Position numbers and translations under genes: made by a program
Shown here: piece after piece, positions 9,392-19,094 of the stretch
Numbering within the stretch: the stretch's first letter is position 1
How the letters are laid out: every line of letters starts with the position of its first letter
Assembly (NCBI RefSeq): GCF_009363055.1
Contig: NZ_CP045292.1
Span: forward strand, 310,001-374,000
Direction of reading: 5' to 3'
Length of the DNA: 64,000 nucleotides
Source: Flavobacterium haoranii
GTDB taxonomy: Bacteria > Bacteroidota > Bacteroidia > Flavobacteriales > Flavobacteriaceae
The notes under the pieces: generated by a model
Told to the model about the DNA's origin: nothing
Database searches by the model: none
What the model saw: only the letters and a program-made list of their open reading frames with translations

Positions 9392-11080
9392 TTAAGGATT
9401 CATAAAAAAATAGGACTCAAAGGTAGTTGAATTTTGTAAATCATCAGTTACAATTATTTTAAAATCATTTCTTCCTTCTTTGTATTTACCATCAGCTAAT
9501 TGATGTACTAATTTACTGGTTTTATAATCGTATTCCATCAATATCCATTCGCCATTCAAATAAGCATTATAGGTATCAATTCCCGACATGTTATCTGATA
9601 TGGAAACGCTAATTGTATTTTGTTTTATTATATTTTTGCCTTCCACAAAGTTTACATTATAAATTCGTGGCGCAATGGTGTCTTGTGCTAATTTAAAAAC
9701 TCCAAGTTCTCTTACTCTTGCTGAAAGTGAATTTCCCTTTCTTGTTGTTTTGTTATAATCTAATTTTACACCATCAACAGATGCTATGAAAGTCTTCTTT
9801 AATTGTTCTTCACTTAAGCCTTCAACATTACTGTAAGTAATCGTAAAATTTTTATGAGCAGGAACTTTATCATTATGCAAATACAAAACATTGTCTTTTA
9901 CATCAAAATTTAATCTAAAATCATCATAAAAAGTATTTTCTGGAATAAAAACCGAGATATTCTCTTTAGAATAATTATTCTCAATTTTAGATTTTAAAAA
10001 ATAGGGTGAAGTATTGACTTCTTTTTTTATGGCAACTTCTGAAGTTCCATATTCAATTGGAATTAAAATATTTACTTGGTGTCCTTGAAAATCGAACATT
10101 TCTACTCTTAACGTATAACTTGCTTTTGGTTGTGTATTAATTATTCCATTGTTTTTATTGTTTTTTATTACAGAAAGTGGATAACTTGTTTCAAAAAATA
10201 GCTTTTGAAAACGTTGCCCTTTCGATTTGTAAGTAAAATAATCAATGAAATTATTTATGTAGCGCGATTCATCAAATGCGAACTTATCAAACTCATATTG
10301 AAAATACAGTACTCCGTTTAAATAAGCATTTACTTTATAAAGTCCGTTTTTATTGTAAGGATTGGTACATTTATCATTGGCATTTATAGCAAAACCAACT
10401 TTGCCATTTGCAATTACTTTTGAAGCTTTGTAAGTGCCATCAGCTTGTTTAGAAAATGAAATGGGAATAGGTAATTGCGATTTATTTACAACTGTACTAT
10501 CAATAGGAAAAGCCATAATGCCATATAATTCTGGATTATGATTGTCGACCGCAAGTTTATTGTAACCAAATTGCAGCGGATTTACAATTTTTTCCGATTT
10601 GGTTTCTCTAAATTCAAAATGTAAATGCGGTCCGCCACTTCCTCCAGAATTTCCGCTTAATGCAATAACATCGCCTTGTTTAACTGGTAATTCAGATGGA
10701 GTAGGGAAGAGTTCGATTTCGAATGATTTCTTTTCGTATTGTTTCTTTTTTATGTAATCTTCAATTAAACCATTTCCTTTTTGTAAATGACCATAAACAG
10801 TAGTATATCCATTTGGATGGGTAATATAAATAGCTTTTCCGTAACCAAAAGAAGAAATCTTAATTCTAGAAATATAACCATCAGCAACGGCTAAGACATC
10901 TAAACCTTCTTTCTTTTGAGTTTTTAGATCTAAACCAGAATGAAAGTGATTACTTCTTAATTCGCCAAAAGAACCTGAAACATCTAGCGGAATGTTTAAA
11001 GGAGAAATAAAATCTTTAGGATAATCGTTTTGAGAATATCCAATGGTAGATAAAAATAAAAAGGCGATAAACTTTTTCAT
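9392..11080 (-). CDS. Secreted M23 family metallopeptidase
   Basis: A 562-residue exported protein with the signal MKKFIAFLFLSTIGYSQ. The LytM/M23 domain (about residues 30-190) has both zinc motifs: NHFHSGLDL (H-x3-D) and PHLHFEF (H-x-H), so it is probably an active peptidoglycan endopeptidase or a structural relative. The C-terminal 370 residues are beta-rich and not assigned. The C-terminus ends in FESYFFMNP without a T9SS-type domain. The gene heads a same-strand run with the TonB receptor and the EF-hand lipoprotein. Confidence 0.85.
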   Translation of the reverse strand: MKKFIAFLFLSTIGYSQNDYPKDFISPLNIPLDVSGSFGELRSNHFHSGLDLKTQKKEGLDVLAVADGYISRIKISSFGYGKAIYITHPNGYTTVYGHLQKGNGLIEDYIKKKQYEKKSFEIELFPTPSELPVKQGDVIALSGNSGGSGGPHLHFEFRETKSEKIVNPLQFGYNKLAVDNHNPELYGIMAFPIDSTVVNKSQLPIPISFSKQADGTYKASKVIANGKVGFAINANDKCTNPYNKNGLYKVNAYLNGVLYFQYEFDKFAFDESRYINNFIDYFTYKSKGQRFQKLFFETSYPLSVIKNNKNNGIINTQPKASYTLRVEMFDFQGHQVNILIPIEYGTSEVAIKKEVNTSPYFLKSKIENNYSKENISVFIPENTFYDDFRLNFDVKDNVLYLHNDKVPAHKNFTITYSNVEGLSEEQLKKTFIASVDGVKLDYNKTTRKGNSLSARVRELGVFKLAQDTIAPRIYNVNFVEGKNIIKQNTISVSISDNMSGIDTYNAYLNGEWILMEYDYKTSKLVHQLADGKYKEGRNDFKIIVTDDLQNSTTFESYFFMNP

Positions 11081-11220
11081 AGGCTTGTATGTTTTGTATA
11101 ATAGCTAAAATAGTAAAACTTCTAATTTGAAAAAATATTTTTTTAAATATACTTACAACAAACTAAAAGTCAGATTATTGTAAAAAAGTTGAAAAATAGT
11201 TTAAAAAAAAACAAAAAAAA

Positions 11221-11251
11221 TTGTGATTGTTAAAATGTAATCTTAATTTTG
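11221..11251 (+). promoter_or_regulatory. Bacteroidota-type promoter of the zapA/6S/rny block
   Basis: TTG at 11221-11223, 20 bases, then TAATTTTG at 11244-11251 matches the TTG/TAnnTTTG consensus. It lies 29 bases upstream of the coiled-coil gene. Confidence 0.6.
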
Positions 11252-11279
11252 TAGGAAGTGAAAATGATTTTTTCCATTA

Positions 11280-11570
11280 ATGAACGATTTATCAAAACTT
11301 ATTGATGCTCTTGAGGTTAAGTTCTTTAAATTGAATCAGAAACTGGTGCAATTAGAGAAGAAAAATCAAGAAATGGTAGAGTTGTTAGAACAAGTTAAGA
11401 AAGATAATGAAGTTAAAGCAGCTCAGGTTACTAGTTTAAATGAGCAAATTGATAAATTGAAAATGGTAAATTCATTGTTAGGCAGTGACGAAAATAAACG
11501 AGAAACGAAACTCAAGATAAATTCATTAATTCGTGAAATTGATTATTGCATAGCGCAACTTTCTGATTAG
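11280..11570 (+). CDS. Small coiled-coil protein upstream of zapA
   Basis: A 96-residue protein predicted from its heptads to be almost entirely a coiled coil (KKNQEMVELLEQVKKDNEVK and following), with no signal peptide or membrane segment. It lies 6 bases before zapA. The position and the shape suggest a division-associated partner, comparable to the ZapB-ZapA pairing, but sequence homology to ZapB is not claimed. Its ATG is well placed for the promoter at 11221-11251. Confidence 0.7.
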   Translation: MNDLSKLIDALEVKFFKLNQKLVQLEKKNQEMVELLEQVKKDNEVKAAQVTSLNEQIDKLKMVNSLLGSDENKRETKLKINSLIREIDYCIAQLSD

Positions 11571-11576
11571 GAAGTC

Positions 11577-11870
11577 ATGAGTGAAAAATTAAATATCAAA
11601 ATATCTATAGCCGATCGTGTATATCCATTAACAATTGAAGATACACAGGAAGAAGCATTACGAACTGCTTCAAAAAAAATAGATGCCATGATAAAGCAAT
11701 TTGAACAAAGCTATGCTGTAAGAGATAAGCAAGACGTTCTGGCAATGTGTGCGTTACAATTTGCGGCGCAAACAGAGCAAAAGAAGTTGGATACTTCCGA
11801 AGAACAGCAAAATGCGCTGAAGCGCTTACAAAGCTTGGATTTAAAATTGAGTGAGTTACTCTCAAAATAA
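11577..11870 (+). CDS. zapA: Cell division protein ZapA
   Basis: A 97-residue protein that stabilises the FtsZ ring by bundling protofilaments. The N-terminal half KISIADRVYPLTIEDTQEE is the ZapA globular domain and the C-terminal half (from about residue 45) is a coiled coil. The next element downstream is a 6S-like RNA, an order (zapA then ssrS) known from many bacteria, which supports both assignments. Confidence 0.85.
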   Translation: MSEKLNIKISIADRVYPLTIEDTQEEALRTASKKIDAMIKQFEQSYAVRDKQDVLAMCALQFAAQTEQKKLDTSEEQQNALKRLQSLDLKLSELLSK

Positions 11871-11894
11871 ATACGTTCTTACAAATAAGATAAA

Positions 11895-12056
11895 GATACT
11901 GCCTACATTAGCATATATTTGATAAACTCAACACTAACAAATTAAAATGAGCGAATCTTCGTACTATTGTAAGCCCTTAAGTGGGAAACATGAAAAACGA
12001 GCTAGCTCAAAACTTGTCTTTACGAGTTTATACAAACACCTAATGTAGGCTTTTTT
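11895..12056 (+). ncRNA. ssrS: 6S RNA (ssrS) candidate
   Basis: The 200-base gap between zapA and rny contains a perfect 10-bp closing stem, GCCTACATTA (11901-11910) with TAATGTAGGC (12041-12050), enclosing about 130 bases and ending in a T7 run, so the transcript would end in a rho-independent terminator. A long hairpin with a large central bulge next to zapA is what is expected for 6S RNA, the regulator that binds sigma-A RNA polymerase. No secondary-structure program was run; the ends are estimates. Confidence 0.7.
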
Positions 12057-12078
12057 TATATAAATATTTTTTAAAACT

Positions 12079-13638
12079 ATGGATTTTATAACGATTATAG
12101 GAATTGTTTTGGGAATTGCTTTAGGGTTTGGAATTGCTAAATTTTTAGAAAAAAGCAATGTGTCAAACCTTATTAAAAATGCAAAAAAGGAAGCAGCTTC
12201 AATTTTGAAAGATGCTAAAACTGAAGCTGAATCAATTAAAAAGGATAAAATTTTACAAGCAAAAGAAAAGTTTTTAGAATTAAAAGCTGAACATGAGCAG
12301 GTAATTTTATCGAGAGACAAGAAAATTGCGGAAGCAGAAAAGAGAACTAGAGATAAAGAATCTCAAGTGTCGAGTGAACTGGCTAAAAACAAGAAATTGA
12401 ATGATGAATTTGAAGAAAAATTAGCAGATTACAACACGAGAATTGAGTTTTTGGATAAAAAACAACAAGAAATTGAAAAGCTTCACAGAAGTCAAGTAGA
12501 ACAGTTAGAAGTAATTTCTGGATTGTCTGCTGAAGAGGCTAAAAATCAATTAGTTGAAAGTTTAAAAGCTGAGGCAAAAACATCTGCGATGTCTTTCATT
12601 CAAAATGCAATGGAAGAAGCAAAAATGACAGCTCAGCAAGAAGCTAAGAAAGTTATCATTAATACTATTCAACGTGTTGGAACAGAAGAAGCAGTAGAGA
12701 ACTGTGTTTCTGTTTTCAATATTGAGTCGGATGATGTTAAAGGTAGAATTATTGGTCGTGAAGGGCGAAATATTCGTGCTTTAGAAGCTGCAACTGGAGT
12801 TGAAATTATTGTAGATGATACACCAGAGGCAATTATTTTATCTTGTTTCGATCCTGTTAGAAGAGAAATTGCTCGTTTAGCTTTACACAAGTTAGTTACG
12901 GATGGTCGTATTCACCCAGCTCGTATCGAAGAAGTTGTTGCTAAAACACAAAAACAAATTGAAGAAGAAATTATCGAAGTTGGAAAACGTACAGTTATCG
13001 ATTTAGGTATTCACGGATTACATCCTGAATTAATTAAGATTGTTGGACGTATGAAGTATCGTTCGTCTTATGGTCAAAACTTATTACAACACTCAAGAGA
13101 AGTTGCCAACTTATGTGGAATTATGGCAGCTGAATTAGGATTAAACGTTAAGTTAGCAAAACGTGCTGGTTTATTACACGATATTGGAAAAGTTCCAGAA
13201 ACAGAAAGCGAATTGCCTCACGCAATTTTAGGTATGCAATGGGCTGAAAAATATGGTGAGAAAGACGAAGTTTGTAATGCAATTGGAGCGCACCACGACG
13301 AGATTGAGATGAAATATTTAATTTCTCCATTAGTTCAAGTTTGTGATGCTATTTCGGGAGCAAGACCTGGAGCAAGACGTCAAGTTTTAGATTCTTATAT
13401 ACAGAGGTTAAAAGACTTAGAAGATATTGCTTACGGATTTAATGGTGTTAAAAATGCTTATGCTATCCAAGCAGGTAGAGAATTACGTGTTATAGTAGAA
13501 AGTGAAAAAGTTTCTGATGAAATGGCTTCTACTTTATCATTTGAAATCTCTCATAAAATTCAAACTGAAATGACTTATCCAGGTCAAGTTAAGATTACTG
13601 TAATTAGAGAAACTAGAGCGGTTAATATTGCGAAGTAA
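12079..13638 (+). CDS. rny: Ribonuclease Y
   Basis: An endoribonuclease of 519 residues that starts mRNA decay from the membrane. It has one N-terminal membrane segment (residues 3-23), a long coiled coil to about 190, a KH RNA-binding domain with [13 protein letters not shown] (about 217-230) and an HD domain with [10 protein letters not shown] (about 363) holding the metal-binding His-Asp. Length and domain order are typical. It follows the 6S-like RNA and ends in a terminator shared with the convergent xerD. Confidence 0.95.
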   Translation: MDFITIIGIVLGIALGFGIAKFLEKSNVSNLIKNAKKEAASILKDAKTEAESIKKDKILQAKEKFLELKAEHEQVILSRDKKIAEAEKRTRDKESQVSSELAKNKKLNDEFEEKLADYNTRIEFLDKKQQEIEKLHRSQVEQLEVISGLSAEEAKNQLVESLKAEAKTSAMSFIQNAMEEAKMTAQQEAKKVIINTIQRVGTEEAVENCVSVFNIESDDVKGRIIGREGRNIRALEAATGVEIIVDDTPEAIILSCFDPVRREIARLALHKLVTDGRIHPARIEEVVAKTQKQIEEEIIEVGKRTVIDLGIHGLHPELIKIVGRMKYRSSYGQNLLQHSREVANLCGIMAAELGLNVKLAKRAGLLHDIGKVPETESELPHAILGMQWAEKYGEKDEVCNAIGAHHDEIEMKYLISPLVQVCDAISGARPGARRQVLDSYIQRLKDLEDIAYGFNGVKNAYAIQAGRELRVIVESEKVSDEMASTLSFEISHKIQTEMTYPGQVKITVIRETRAVNIAK

Positions 13639-13662
13639 TAATCTAATTTAGTTATATATTTT

Positions 13663-13695
13663 AAAAAAGCTGTTCCATTCGGAACAGCTTTTTTA
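13663..13695. terminator. Bidirectional terminator between rny and xerD
   Basis: Stem AAAAGCTGTTCC/GGAACAGCTTTT with loop ATTC and runs of A before and T after. The T run overlaps the xerD stop codon. Confidence 0.85.
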
Positions 13696-14589
13696 TTTTC
13701 TAGGATGATAGTTATTGAGTACCTCTGCTAAGAAAGTTCTATCTAAATGCATATATACTTCTGTTGTGGTTATCGATTCGTGCCCTAACATTAATTGAAT
13801 AGATCTTAAATCGGCTCCGTTTTCAAGTAAGTGCGTAGCAAATGAATGTCGGAAGGTGTGTGGTGAAATTGACTTTTTTAAACCTATTTTAACCGCTAAA
13901 TCTTTGATTATAGTAAAAACCATTGCTCGTGTTAATTGTTTACCTCTGCGGTTTAAAAAAAGTGTGTCTTCAAATCCTTTTTGTATGTTGAGTTTATTTC
14001 GTATCTCGCTTGTATAAATAGCGATAAATTTTTCGGTCGATTTACTAATGGGTACAAAACGCTGTTTATCGCCTTTACCAGTTACTTTAATAAAACCTTC
14101 GTTAAAGAATAAATCGGAAATTTTTAAAGTAATTAATTCCGAAACACGAAGACCACAACTGTATAAAGTTTCGAGCATCGCTCTGTTTCTTTCTCCTTCC
14201 GGAGTTGATAAATCGATAGCACTAATTAAACTATCAATTTCATTGGTAGAAAGTGTATCGGGTAGTTTTCTGCCTGTTTTAGGAACTTCTATAAGTTCTA
14301 AAGGTGTTTCATTTCTTAAATCTTCAAATATTAAAAAGTTAAAAAAGCTCTTTAAACCCGAGATAATTCGAGATTGACTTCGAGCATTAACTTCTCCTGA
14401 AAGCTTATATAAAAAAGATTGAATGGTTTCTTCAGTAATTTTTATTGGACTTTCGTTGATGTTGTTTTCATTTAAATAGAAAATTAGTTTTTCTATATCG
14501 AAAGTATAATTAGCAATAGTGTTTTCAGAAAGACCTCTTTCTAATCGTAGGTAATTTTGAAATTGTTTTAAATAAGATGCCCAACTCAT
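13693..14589 (-). CDS. xerD: Tyrosine recombinase XerD
   Basis: A site-specific recombinase of about 298 residues that resolves chromosome dimers at dif with XerC. The N-terminal SAM-like domain begins SWASYLKQFQNYLRLERGLS. Catalytic residues are visible: R in SCGLRVSEL, K in VTGKGDKQR, HxxR in SPHTFRHSFATH, GH in LMLGHESITTTEVYMH with the nucleophile Tyr. I chose the ATG at 14589 because XerD proteins start just before this motif; the upstream ATG at 14628 would add 13 unlike residues. It is core genome and unrelated to the integrases further on. Confidence 0.9.
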   Translation of the reverse strand: MSWASYLKQFQNYLRLERGLSENTIANYTFDIEKLIFYLNENNINESPIKITEETIQSFLYKLSGEVNARSQSRIISGLKSFFNFLIFEDLRNETPLELIEVPKTGRKLPDTLSTNEIDSLISAIDLSTPEGERNRAMLETLYSCGLRVSELITLKISDLFFNEGFIKVTGKGDKQRFVPISKSTEKFIAIYTSEIRNKLNIQKGFEDTLFLNRRGKQLTRAMVFTIIKDLAVKIGLKKSISPHTFRHSFATHLLENGADLRSIQLMLGHESITTTEVYMHLDRTFLAEVLNNYHPRK

Positions 14590-14614
14590 ACACCAAAAGT
14601 AATCATTTTCGTGC

Positions 14615-14643
14615 ATAAAAAAACCCAAACTTTTGCTTGGGTT
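14615..14643 (-). terminator. Terminator of the barrel gene at 14.7-15.2 kb
   Basis: Stem AACCCAA (14622-14628) with TTGGGTT (14637-14643), followed in the minus direction by a run of T. Confidence 0.75.
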
Positions 14644-14663
14644 CTTATAAATTGTTATAAATC

Positions 14664-15167
14664 TTAGAACTTATATCCAAAACCTACATAGAAGCCACTT
14701 AAATGATAATCAAGTCCATCTACATCAGATAAATTTGCTAAACCAAAATTATATCGTGCATCTACTACAAAGTTTTCAGCAAAATTATATTCAGCACCTA
14801 AGTCGAAACCGAAGTTGAAAGATTTAATTCCATCAGGTGCATCTGTTAAGAAAGCTAAATTTGGACCTGCTTTAACACCTAAAGCTTCAGTAGCCATATA
14901 TTTTGCGTGTAAAGGAATTTGTACTTGAGACGCATTGTCAACAGATACATATAATAATTCTGGTTGAAAATGAAACTTATCAGATAAAGTTACATCAGCA
15001 AAACCACCAATAAAGAAACCACCGTCGCTTTCAGTAGCTGAAGCGCCACCAGCTTCTGCTTTACCAGATAAACCAGCATAACCAGCTTTAACTCCAAATT
15101 GAGTTTCTTATGCTTGAGTTGTCATAAACCCTAATACTGCGATTGCAGCAAATAAAACTTTTTTCAT
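14664..15167 (-). pseudogene. Small outer-membrane beta-barrel protein with in-frame stop after the signal peptide
   Basis: The frame begins MKKVLFAAIAVLGFMTTQA (a Sec signal), then has TAA at 15110-15108 as codon 20, and continues in the same frame as ETQFGVKAGYAGLSG through an eight-strand-like barrel to the C-terminal FYVGFGYKF. Signals of this type normally end QA-Q-E, so CAA to TAA is the likely change. Without the stop the protein would be 167 residues, like other porin-family barrels in this phylum. A promoter upstream and a terminator downstream are intact. A restart inside the gene would lack the signal and be non-functional. Confidence 0.85.
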
Positions 15168-15197
15168 ATTTAGTTTAATTTTTATAGTTAATGTTAA

Positions 15198-15226
15198 CAA
15201 ATATAGAAGTTTTTTTGAATTAACAA
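15198..15226 (-). promoter_or_regulatory. Promoter of the broken barrel gene
   Basis: On the minus strand TTG (15226-15224), 18 bases, TATATTTG (15205-15198), 31 bases before the ATG. Confidence 0.6.
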
Positions 15227-15263
15227 ATAAAATATATGTAAACTAATAAACAAGTTTATTAAC

Positions 15264-15295
15264 AAAAAAATCCCGCCATTGGCGGGATTTTTATT
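15264..15295. terminator. Terminator of the second barrel gene
   Basis: Perfect stem ATCCCGCC/GGCGGGAT with loop ATT, A run before and T run after; works in both directions. Confidence 0.85.
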
Positions 15296-15315
15296 ATTTG
15301 TATGTACGTTACAAA

Positions 15316-15933
15316 TTAGAATTTGTAGTTAACACCAAAAGTTACAGCAGTCCAGTTACCACCAAATGAGAAAGTGTTAGTAGCATCAGCACCGTCACCA
15401 CCATTATCATCAGATGAGAAACCTAATACACCTACACCAGCTTCTAATGAGAAGTTAGGAGATACGAAATAGTTCATACCTGCTCCTAAATTAACACCAA
15501 AAACATTGTTTTTGTAGTCTGCAGCGTATAGAGAACCATCGTAATCTACACCAAACTCATTGTCATAAGTCATGTAGTTAGCAGCTAATTCAGCAAATAA
15601 AGAGAATTGGTTAGCTGGAGTAAAATAGTAACGTCCAAAAGCACCAACACCAAAACCTGAGTTTGTAGCGCTATTACCTAATTCAACTTTGTCGTTAGAA
15701 TAAGCTAACATACCACCAATAGCGATATTCTCAGTTACAAAGTAACCAACTTTTGGAGCAACAACGAAAGAATTCATTTTGAAATCTCCAGTTTTTGATG
15801 AATTTAAAGTTAATGCACCAGAAACGAATACATCACCTTGAGCGAAACCACCGTTTGAAGTAGTAGCCTCTTCTTGAGCGTTAGCAAAAGTAAAACCTAA
15901 AATTGCTACAGCTGATAATAAAACTTTTTTCAT
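15316..15933 (-). CDS. Outer-membrane beta-barrel protein
   Basis: A 205-residue exported protein. MKKVLLSAVAILGFTFANAQ is the signal peptide; the mature part alternates hydrophobic and polar residues (KVGYFVTENIAIGGMLAY, FGVGAFGRYYF) and ends in TAVTFGVNYKF with a terminal Phe, all typical of an OmpW/OmpX-size eight-strand barrel. Function unknown. It is closely related in plan to the broken gene just downstream, with which it may form a duplicated pair, although each has its own promoter and terminator. Confidence 0.85.
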   Translation of the reverse strand: MKKVLLSAVAILGFTFANAQEEATTSNGGFAQGDVFVSGALTLNSSKTGDFKMNSFVVAPKVGYFVTENIAIGGMLAYSNDKVELGNSATNSGFGVGAFGRYYFTPANQFSLFAELAANYMTYDNEFGVDYDGSLYAADYKNNVFGVNLGAGMNYFVSPNFSLEAGVGVLGFSSDDNGGDGADATNTFSFGGNWTAVTFGVNYKF

Positions 15934-15964
15934 GTTTAGTTTAAATTTTTAAATTTTAACGGCG

Positions 15965-15993
15965 CAAATTTATACGTTTTTCTCAATATCCAA
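15965..15993 (-). promoter_or_regulatory. Promoter of the barrel gene at 15.3-15.9 kb
   Basis: On the minus strand TTG (15993-15991), 18 bases, TAAATTTG (15972-15965), 31 bases before the ATG. Same spacing as the neighbouring barrel gene. Confidence 0.65.
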
Positions 15994-16200
15994 ATACGTT
16001 TTTAAGAATCTATTAATAATATTTTAGTAATATTTATCTTTCGTTGTTGATATTCAATATTTTAACATTTAAAATATTTTGTTAAAAAAGTGTAAAATTT
16101 AGATCCAAAATGTTTTTTTTATAAAAAAATGTACAATTAATAGGCGATGTGATGTTATGTGCACGACATTTTTTATCTTTACTTAATTAAAAATCTTCTT

Positions 16201-16623
16201 ATGAAAATCTGTATTATTAATGGGCCAAATTTAAATTTACTAGGAAAACGTGAAACTGATATTTATGGAAATGTTTCTTTTGAGCGATTTTACAATCAGC
16301 TACAAGAGAAATATTGTGCTGTAGAATTTGATTATTTTCAAAGTAATATTGAAGGAGAAATTATTAATAAAATTCATGAAGTAGGTTTTTCATTTGATGG
16401 AATTATACTTAATGCTGGTGCTTATACACATACTTCTGTAGGAATTGGCGATGCTGTAAAAGGGGTTCATTCTCCAGTTGTAGAAGTTCATATTACCAAT
16501 ACCTATTCTCGCGAAAGTTTTAGACATCAATCTTATATTGCTGGAAGCGCAAAAGGAGTAATTGTTGGTTTTGGATTACAGAGTTACGAATTAGCTATTC
16601 AATCGTTCTTATTAGAAAGTTAA
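16201..16623 (+). CDS. aroQ: 3-dehydroquinate dehydratase, type II
   Basis: A 140-residue cytosolic enzyme converting 3-dehydroquinate to 3-dehydroshikimate in the shikimate pathway. Motifs: GPNLNLLGKRE at the start, DYFQSNIEGE, the NAGAYTHTS loop and the catalytic-His VEVHITNTYSRESFRH loop with the following SYIAGSAKGVI. I chose the ATG at 16201 because it places GPNLN at residue 7 as in the family; an upstream in-frame ATG at 16159 would add an unlike extension. Its stop overlaps the start of the next gene. Confidence 0.92.
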   Translation: MKICIINGPNLNLLGKRETDIYGNVSFERFYNQLQEKYCAVEFDYFQSNIEGEIINKIHEVGFSFDGIILNAGAYTHTSVGIGDAVKGVHSPVVEVHITNTYSRESFRHQSYIAGSAKGVIVGFGLQSYELAIQSFLLES

Positions 16624-19091
16624 TGATGCGAATTTTATCCGTTTTTTTAGTTTTACTATGTTTTAATCTTTCTTTGGCACAAATTAGAGGAAAAGTTTTA
16701 AGTAAAGAAAATGCTCCTGTTCCTTTTGTAAATATTTTTATTGAGAACACTTATATTGGTACAGCTACTAATGAATATGGTAATTATGAATTAAACTACA
16801 ATATAAAAGGAAAAGTTGTACTTATTTTTCAATACTTAGGGTACAAGAGTCAAAAACATATTTTAGATATAACAAGTTATCCCTATAATTTTGATGTAGT
16901 AATGGAAGAAGAAGACTTTCAATTACAAGAAGTGGTTTTGACAAATGGAGAAAACCCGGCCAATCAAATTATAAAAAATGCAATAGCTTCTAAGAAAAAA
17001 AATACCGAAAAAACGAATCGATTTGAAGCTGATTTTTATTCGCGTGGAATTTTTAGAGCAAAAGATATTCCTGAGAAATTTATGGGAATTGAAATTGGTG
17101 ATTTAGAAGGAAATCTCGATTCGACCAGAAGTGGTGTTATTTATTTATCGGAAACGGTTTCAAAAATTAAGTTCGAAAAGCCTAACAATTTAAGAGAAGA
17201 TATCATAGCTTCTAAAGTTGCTGGAAATGATAATGGTTTTAGTTTCAATACTGCATTAAATACCGATTATGATTTTTATAGTAATTATGTTGATTTTGGT
17301 ATTAATATGATTTCACCATTAGCCGATAATGCATTCAATTATTATAAGTACAATTTAGAAAGTACTTTTTATGACGACAACGGAAATCTAATTAATAAAA
17401 TAAAAGTTACGCCAAAAAGAGATAAAGAGCCTGTTTTTGAAGGTTACCTATATATAATAGAGAATTCTTGGGCAATTTATGGAGTTGATGTTGATATAAA
17501 AGGATACCGCATGCAACAACCTATTATTGAAACCATGAAGCTTAACCAAAACTATAGTTATAATCAAACGAATGGAATTTGGGTTAAAAATGTACAATCT
17601 TTAGATTTTATTGCGGGAATTTTTGGAATGCAATTCACGGGAAAGTTTTCTTATGTGTTTAGCAATTACATTTTTAAAGATGCTTTTGATAAAAATACTT
17701 TTGGTAAAGAAATAGTTTCATTTGAAGCTAATGCTAATAAAAAAGAAGATGAATATTGGCAAGTTAATCGTCAAATTCCGCTTACAAATGAAGAGATTGA
17801 AAATTATACTAAAAAAGACAGCATACAAGAACTAAGAACTTCGCAAGTATATTTAGATTCAATTGATGCTATAAAAAATAAGTTTAAAGTTTTTGATATC
17901 ATAAAAGGTTATACTTATAAGAATAGTTTCAAAAAGTCGAGTTTTAGTTATCATGGTTTACTAGATTTTACTTCGTTAAGTTATAATACCGTTCAAGGTT
18001 GGAATTTTGATACAGGTTTTACTTTTAGAAAAGAAAATGAAGAAAAAGGAAAATATACTTCAATTTCGTCAATCTTTAATTATGGTTTTGCTGAAGACAG
18101 ACTAAGAGTTACGGGTAATTTTCATCATCGATTTAATAACATTAATAAAAAATATGTTTCAGTTTCAGGAGGAAGTGCTGTAAGTCAGTACAATGCTTCC
18201 GAACCTATTAGTAAATTAATTAATTCGTTGAGTACGCTTTTGTTTACCAATAATTTCATGAAGTTATACAATAAAGAATTTGTAGAAGTAAGCTTTGGTC
18301 AAGAAGTGGTAAACGGAATCTTCATAAACGGAAAATTAGAATATGAAAACCGACATGAGTTGTTCAATACAACCCATTATAAAATGTTCAAAAGTAATGA
18401 TGTATATACTTCAAATAATCCTTTAGCTCCGCTAGATTATGTTGCTTCTGCTTTTAATGAACATCATGTCTATAAAGGAACTATTGCAACTAGAATTCGT
18501 TTCGGACAAAAATATATTTCAAGACCAAATGCTAAAGTGACCATTCAAAATGATAATTATCCTGTTTTAAGTTTTGCTTTTACTAAAGCTTTTGCAGCTA
18601 CAAATAGTGATTATGAATATGATTTTGTTTCTGGAAGACTAGATTATGATAAAACTTTAGGCAACAAAGGTGATTTTGCTTTACGTTTTAAAGCCGGAAA
18701 ATTCTTTAATGCCGATAATATTTCTTTTATAGATTACAAACATTTTAACGGAAATCAAACGCATGTAAACTTTAGAGGTGATTATTTAAACGCTTTTAAT
18801 TTATTACCTTATTATAGTAATTCTACAAACGATGCTTATTTAGAAACACATATTGAGCACAATTTTAAAGGTTACATTATGAATAAAATTCCGTTGCTTA
18901 ATAAATTACAATGGAATTTAATAGGTGGATTTCATCAAATTAATGTGCCTAATTTTAAACCGTACCAAGAGTTTACCATTGGTTTTAGTAATGTTGGTTT
19001 TGGTAAATTTAGATTTTTACGCATCGATTATGTAAGAGCTTATCAAAATGGATATATTGGTGATGGTGTAATGTTTGGAGTTCAGTTTTAG
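16623..19091 (+). CDS. DUF5686 / carboxypeptidase-regulatory-like outer-membrane protein
   Basis: An 822-residue exported protein. After the signal (to ALAQ, about residue 19) comes a carboxypeptidase regulatory-like domain (IRGKVLSKENAPVPFVNIFI, about 20-100), then the DUF5686 region with SKKKNTEKTNRFEADFYSRG and a long predicted barrel ending IGDGVMFGVQF. It lacks a TonB plug. The role of DUF5686 is unknown. The start codon overlaps the aroQ stop (TAATG), so the two are co-transcribed; an ATG three bases on is an equally good start. Confidence 0.8.
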   Translation: MMRILSVFLVLLCFNLSLAQIRGKVLSKENAPVPFVNIFIENTYIGTATNEYGNYELNYNIKGKVVLIFQYLGYKSQKHILDITSYPYNFDVVMEEEDFQLQEVVLTNGENPANQIIKNAIASKKKNTEKTNRFEADFYSRGIFRAKDIPEKFMGIEIGDLEGNLDSTRSGVIYLSETVSKIKFEKPNNLREDIIASKVAGNDNGFSFNTALNTDYDFYSNYVDFGINMISPLADNAFNYYKYNLESTFYDDNGNLINKIKVTPKRDKEPVFEGYLYIIENSWAIYGVDVDIKGYRMQQPIIETMKLNQNYSYNQTNGIWVKNVQSLDFIAGIFGMQFTGKFSYVFSNYIFKDAFDKNTFGKEIVSFEANANKKEDEYWQVNRQIPLTNEEIENYTKKDSIQELRTSQVYLDSIDAIKNKFKVFDIIKGYTYKNSFKKSSFSYHGLLDFTSLSYNTVQGWNFDTGFTFRKENEEKGKYTSISSIFNYGFAEDRLRVTGNFHHRFNNINKKYVSVSGGSAVSQYNASEPISKLINSLSTLLFTNNFMKLYNKEFVEVSFGQEVVNGIFINGKLEYENRHELFNTTHYKMFKSNDVYTSNNPLAPLDYVASAFNEHHVYKGTIATRIRFGQKYISRPNAKVTIQNDNYPVLSFAFTKAFAATNSDYEYDFVSGRLDYDKTLGNKGDFALRFKAGKFFNADNISFIDYKHFNGNQTHVNFRGDYLNAFNLLPYYSNSTNDAYLETHIEHNFKGYIMNKIPLLNKLQWNLIGGFHQINVPNFKPYQEFTIGFSNVGFGKFRFLRIDYVRAYQNGYIGDGVMFGVQF

Positions 19092-19094
19092 AAA

